Shown here: piece by piece, positions 5,118-5,530 of the stretch
Layout: each line of letters starts with the position of its first letter
Position numbering within the stretch: position 1 is the first letter of the stretch
NCBI GenBank assembly: GCA_016234025.1
Contig: JACQLL010000078.1
Coordinates: 1-5,530, forward strand
DNA length: 5,530 nt
Reading direction: 5' to 3'
Source of the DNA: Candidatus Pacearchaeota archaeon
Lineage (GTDB): Archaea > Nanobdellota > Nanobdellia > Pacearchaeales > GW2011-AR1
Made by a program: the position numbers and the translations under genes
Notes under the pieces: model-generated
Told to the model about the DNA's origin: nothing
Database searches by the model: none
What the model saw: only the letters and a program-made list of their open reading frames with translations

Positions 5118-5530
5118 TTAATGTTCTGACTCTATAATTCTCGCTATCTCAAGCATCTTATTATCCTCGCCTTTTTGGCAAACGACCTGCATTCCGATTG
5201 GAATACCATCTACATTTCCCGACGGAATAGACACAGCGCACGCCTCTGCAAGATTTGCCGGAATCGTCAGCATATCAAAAGAGTAAATTTCTTCCTGACT
5301 CATTTTTACATCCTCTCCAATATCCCATGGCAAGAACGGAACCGTCGGCATGACGATGCAATCAACATTGTTTTGTTTAAAACAATCTTCGAACTCTTTT
5401 TTAATTACCTCTTTTACATCAAGAGATTTTTTATAATAAGCATTTTCGAACTCTGACTTTGTTATTTCGCTTCCGCCGAAGATTCTTCTTAAGACCTCGT
5501 TTCCGGAAAATTCTTCTATTTTTTTTCCGT
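5118..5530 (-). CDS. gatA: Asp-tRNA(Asn)/Glu-tRNA(Gln) amidotransferase subunit A, C-terminal part, cut by window edge
   Basis: GatA is the amidase subunit of GatCAB, which releases ammonia from glutamine for conversion of mischarged Asp-tRNA(Asn) or Glu-tRNA(Gln). About 136 C-terminal residues are present and the frame stays open to the right edge. Matches to the family, in order: E-V-x-R-R-I (family FG-x-E-V-k-R-R-I), the helix with AYYKKSLDVKEVIKKEFEK, DCIVMPTVPFLPWDIGE (family D-x-x-x-x-P-T-x-P), FDMLTIPANLAEACAVSIP (family T-x-P-A-N-L-A-G-x-P-A-x-S-x-P), and GIPIGMQVVCQKGEDNKMLEIARIIE (family G-L-P-x-G-x-Q). The conserved glycine in NLAG is E here and the following proline is absent (AEACAVS), a modest departure. 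The Lys-Ser-Ser catalytic triad lies in the missing N-terminal part. In archaea GatCAB usually serves Asn-tRNA formation while GatDE serves Gln; which applies here cannot be seen. gatB does not follow. Confidence 0.9.
   Translation of the reverse strand, partial: GKKIEEFSGNEVLRRIFGGSEITKSEFENAYYKKSLDVKEVIKKEFEDCFKQNNVDCIVMPTVPFLPWDIGEDVKMSQEEIYSFDMLTIPANLAEACAVSIPSGNVDGIPIGMQVVCQKGEDNKMLEIARIIESEH

Noticed and set aside
5175..5456. Open + strand frame opposite gatA
   Set aside because: It is antisense to conserved GatA sequence with no family resemblance.
1..5530. CRISPR arrays, insertion sequences, tRNA or rRNA genes, riboswitches, long direct or inverted repeats
   Set aside because: I read the spacers on both strands; all are under about 130 bp and I saw no repeat array, terminal inverted repeat, transposase or cloverleaf-like sequence.

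Overview
The window looks like compact, A+T-rich archaeal chromosome, most likely from a small-genome DPANN lineage of the Woesearchaeota/Pacearchaeota/Nanoarchaeota type. The grounds are an FtsZ2-type tubulin homologue, TATA-like boxes about 25-27 nt upstream of start codons (the layout of leaderless archaeal mRNAs), T-tracts rather than hairpins at gene ends, very short spacers, and a small hydrophobic protein of a kind I associate with those lineages. The lineage is an inference; no rRNA is present.

Layout. On the + strand come the 3' end of a tRNA 2-thiouridylase gene (mnmA-like, cut by the left edge), a 330-residue protein of unknown function (511-1503), a nitroreductase-family flavoprotein (1534-2106), and a membrane-anchored DUF218/YdcF-like protein (best start 2132, end 2878). 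Convergent to these, on the - strand, is ftsZ (2905-3981). A 126-bp spacer separates ftsZ from a divergent 92-residue four-helix membrane protein (4108-4386). Convergent to that are a metallo-beta-lactamase-fold hydrolase (4416-5087) and, upstream of it, the 3' end of gatA (5118 to the right edge).

Expression signals. Most genes seem to be transcribed singly. TATA-like boxes lie about 25-27 nt upstream of the ATG of the unknown protein, the nitroreductase, the DUF218 protein and the MBL hydrolase, which leaves essentially no 5' UTR. This rule also moves two starts downstream of the longest open frame (to 2132 and to 5087). The exception is ftsZ, which has its TATA box further away, a predicted leader of about 27 nt, a near-perfect Shine-Dalgarno sequence and a GTG start. 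A 12-codon ATG frame overlaps that start.

Function. The genes are mostly housekeeping (tRNA thiolation, tRNA amidation, cell division) mixed with small enzymes of unknown substrate. They do not form an obvious pathway. I found no mobile element, CRISPR array, tRNA or rRNA, and no clear new multi-gene system. The least explained items are the unknown 330-residue protein, the internally duplicated small membrane protein sharing a spacer with ftsZ, the ftsZ leader, and a recurrent promoter layout with a GAT plus T-tract.
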